This document shows, one piece after another, positions 4,786 through 6,240 of a stretch of 6,240 bases of DNA (position 1 is its first letter; each line of letters begins with the position of its first letter). The position numbers and the translations under genes were made by a program. The notes under the pieces were generated by a model that saw nothing but the letters and a program-made list of their open reading frames with translations, was not told the DNA's origin and made no database searches. This stretch comes from CAVSUR01 sp052143655 (lineage in GTDB: Bacteria > Actinomycetota > Actinomycetes > Streptosporangiales > Streptosporangiaceae): positions 1 through 6,240 of the forward strand of contig JBKQSL010000374.1 of assembly GCA_052143655.1 (NCBI GenBank). Reading direction: 5' to 3'.

Positions 4786-6175
4786 CGGCGGATCCTGTCA
4801 GCGGCGCGAAGCGCGCGGTGAAATGCCGCAGCTGGCGGGGCTGGGAGACGATGCGCACCCCGGTCAGCTCGCCGCTGCGGCGGGCCACCCGCCCGGCGAC
4901 CTCGATCACGTAGTCGATGTGGCTCTGGGTGTAGGTGCGGCGCGGGATGGCCAGCCGGACCAGGTCCAGCGCCGCCGGGCTCTCGGTGCCGTCCGGGTGC
5001 AGGCCGAACATCACCGTGCCGATCTCGCAGCTGCGCACCCCGCCCTCCAGGTACAGCGCGCAGGTCAGCGCCTGCCCCGGGTAGGCGAGCGGATCGATGT
5101 GCGGCAGCATCGCGCGGGCGTCGATGAACACCGCGTGCCCGCCGAACGGGACCACGACGGGTATCCCGGCCGCCTGCAGCCCCTCGCCGAGGTAGGCCAC
5201 CGAGCGAACCCGGTAGGCCAGGTAATCCTCGTCGACGCACTCGGTCAGGCCCTGGGCGATCGCCTCCAGGTCCCGGCCGGCCAGCCCGCCGTAGGTCGGG
5301 AAGCCCTCAGTGAGGATCTCCAGGTTCCGGCACTGCTCGGCCATCTCGTCGTCGTTGAGGGCCAGCCAGCCGCCGATGTTGGCCAGCGGGTCCTTCTTCG
5401 CCGACATCGTCATCCCGTCGGCCATCCCGGCCATCTCCCGGACGATCGCCTGCACCGCGACGTGCTCGTAACCAGGCTCCCGGGTCTTGATGAACCAGGC
5501 GTTCTCGGCGAACCGGCAGGCATCCAGGAACAGCAGCTTGCCGAACCGGTCGCACACCGCGCGGACCTCGCGGATGTTGGCCATGCTGACCGGCTGGCCG
5601 CCGCCGGAGTTGTTGGTCACCGTCAGCATCACCAGCGGGACCGCGCCGGCCTGCGCGGCGAGCAGCCGCTCCAGCGCGGCGACGTCCATGTTGCCCTTGA
5701 ACGGGTGCCGCGTGGCCGGCTGCAGCCCCTCGGCGATCGGCAGGTCCACGGCGCTCGCGCCGGTGAACTCGATGTTGGCCCGGGTGGTGTCGAAGTGGGT
5801 GTTCCCCGGGATCACCCGGCCGGGCCCGCCGACGACGGTGAAGAGGATCTTCTCCGCCGCCCGGCCCTGGTGGGTGGGCAGCACGTGCCGGAACGGGAAC
5901 AGCCCGGTGACCGCATGCCGGAACCGGTAGAACGACGACGCGCCCGCGTAGGCCTCGCTGCCGCGCTGCATCCCGGCCCACTGCTCCGCTGACATCGCGC
6001 CGGTGCCCGAGTCGGTGAGCAGGTCGATGAGCACGCTGTCGGCAGGCAGCTCGAACAGGTTCCAGCCGGCCGCCGCCAGGGCGCTCTCCCGCTGCGCCCG
6101 GGTGGTCAGCCGCATCGGCTCGACCGAGTGGATGCGGAACGGCTCGATGATCGTGCGGAACGGCTCTTCGGGCAT
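4775..6175 (-). CDS. tnaA: Tryptophanase (tryptophan indole-lyase), PLP-dependent
   Basis: The 466-residue enzyme belongs to the beta-eliminating lyase family (tryptophanase, 471 residues in E. coli; tyrosine phenol-lyase, 456). The predicted reaction is L-tryptophan to indole, pyruvate and ammonia, in the cytoplasm. Landmarks: EPFRIHSVEP (11-20), IDLLTDSGTGAMS (50-62), GSEAYAG (72-78), PTHQGR (100-105), GGGQPVSMANIR (191-202), LDACRFAEN (217-225) with the PLP-contacting Asp218, MSAKKD (257-262) with the PLP lysine (Lys261 by alignment), FPTYGGLAGRD (292-302) and IPRRTYTQSH (410-419). Three positions distinguish the two enzymes, by my recollection of the literature. Asp129 in FDTTR matches tryptophanase Asp137, not Thr124 of the phenol-lyase. 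Ile385 matches Ile396, not Arg381. His451 in LRHFTARF matches His463, not Phe448. Cys383 replaces Val394. The start has an excellent ribosome binding site, AAGGAG at 6190-6185, nine bases before the ATG. It is first in a pair with the overlapping phosphatase gene. Confidence 0.93.
   Translation of the reverse strand: MPEEPFRTIIEPFRIHSVEPMRLTTRAQRESALAAAGWNLFELPADSVLIDLLTDSGTGAMSAEQWAGMQRGSEAYAGASSFYRFRHAVTGLFPFRHVLPTHQGRAAEKILFTVVGGPGRVIPGNTHFDTTRANIEFTGASAVDLPIAEGLQPATRHPFKGNMDVAALERLLAAQAGAVPLVMLTVTNNSGGGQPVSMANIREVRAVCDRFGKLLFLDACRFAENAWFIKTREPGYEHVAVQAIVREMAGMADGMTMSAKKDPLANIGGWLALNDDEMAEQCRNLEILTEGFPTYGGLAGRDLEAIAQGLTECVDEDYLAYRVRSVAYLGEGLQAAGIPVVVPFGGHAVFIDARAMLPHIDPLAYPGQALTCALYLEGGVRSCEIGTVMFGLHPDGTESPAALDLVRLAIPRRTYTQSHIDYVIEVAGRVARRSGELTGVRIVSQPRQLRHFTARFAPLTGSADDR
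6134..6166 (-). repeat. Direct repeat duplicating the EPFR motif at the tryptophanase N-terminus
   Basis: On the plus strand GCGGAACGGCTC occurs at 6134-6145 and again at 6155-6166, a period of 21 bases (seven codons). In the protein it gives EPFRTII directly followed by EPFRIHSVEP. Other family members have a single EPFRI at this point, so the first copy looks like a small in-frame duplication adding seven residues. Confidence 0.6.
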
Positions 6176-6240
6176 GAGCAGGCTCTCCTTCCCCGGCCCG
6201 GCGCGCAGGATCGTACCCCGCAGCGGCCGTCACCAGTACG
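6176..6240 (-). promoter_or_regulatory. tnaA upstream region: ribosome binding site and candidate -10
   Basis: AAGGAG at 6190-6185 is a near-ideal ribosome binding site for the ATG at 6175. TACGAT at 6215-6210 fits the TANNNT -10 pattern and would give a short leader of about 25-30 bases. No good -35 is visible, and the window ends about 25 bases further upstream. No TnaC-like leader peptide fits in the visible part. Confidence 0.4.

Noticed and set aside
4364..5992. A 542-residue open frame on the plus strand opposite tnaA and the phosphatase gene
   Set aside because: It is an antisense shadow. The translation is Arg/Ala/Gly/Pro/His-rich, has no recognisable domain, and follows the codon pattern of two well-supported genes on the other strand.

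Overview
The window is very GC-rich, with third codon positions almost all G or C, long spurious open frames on both strands, and gene families typical of high-GC Gram-positive bacteria. It most likely comes from an actinobacterium (Actinomycetota), perhaps of the Streptosporangiales/Streptomyces type. The genus cannot be fixed from the sequence. Every interval is accounted for by six genes plus the start of a seventh. The two longest non-coding stretches are about 220 bases each and both lie between divergent genes.

Left part (1-1013). On the minus strand lies the 5' end of a GTPase gene of the Tet(M)/Otr(A) ribosomal-protection family. It runs off the left edge, and its extreme N-terminus looks wrong. 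It diverges from a plus-strand gene for a cold-shock-domain protein that carries an extra C-terminal domain. The gap between them holds a perfect 9-base inverted repeat around an AT-rich core, with -10-like hexamers facing both ways. This is the best regulatory candidate in the window.

Middle part (1014-4207). A minus-strand DUF2252 gene converges on the cold-shock gene. It diverges from a probable two-gene plus-strand operon. The first gene of that operon is a six-helix membrane protein with a Gly-Tyr-Gly-Pro-Pro-Pro tail encoded by a 24-base tandem repeat. The second, 30 bases downstream behind a strong ribosome binding site, is a class II aldolase/adducin family protein.

Right part (4208-6240). 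A minus-strand pair converges on that operon: a PLP-dependent beta-eliminating lyase followed by a SixA-like histidine phosphatase, with the two frames overlapping by 11 bases. Residues that separate tryptophanase from tyrosine phenol-lyase favour tryptophanase (TnaA), so the pair would make indole, pyruvate and ammonia. The two convergent stop codons at 4205-4242 lie within one inverted repeat.

I see no CRISPR array, tRNA, rRNA, insertion sequence or attachment site. No clearly new defence or mobile system is evident. The best leads are the altered GTPase N-terminus, the palindrome at 451-483, and the translationally overlapped tnaA-phosphatase pair.
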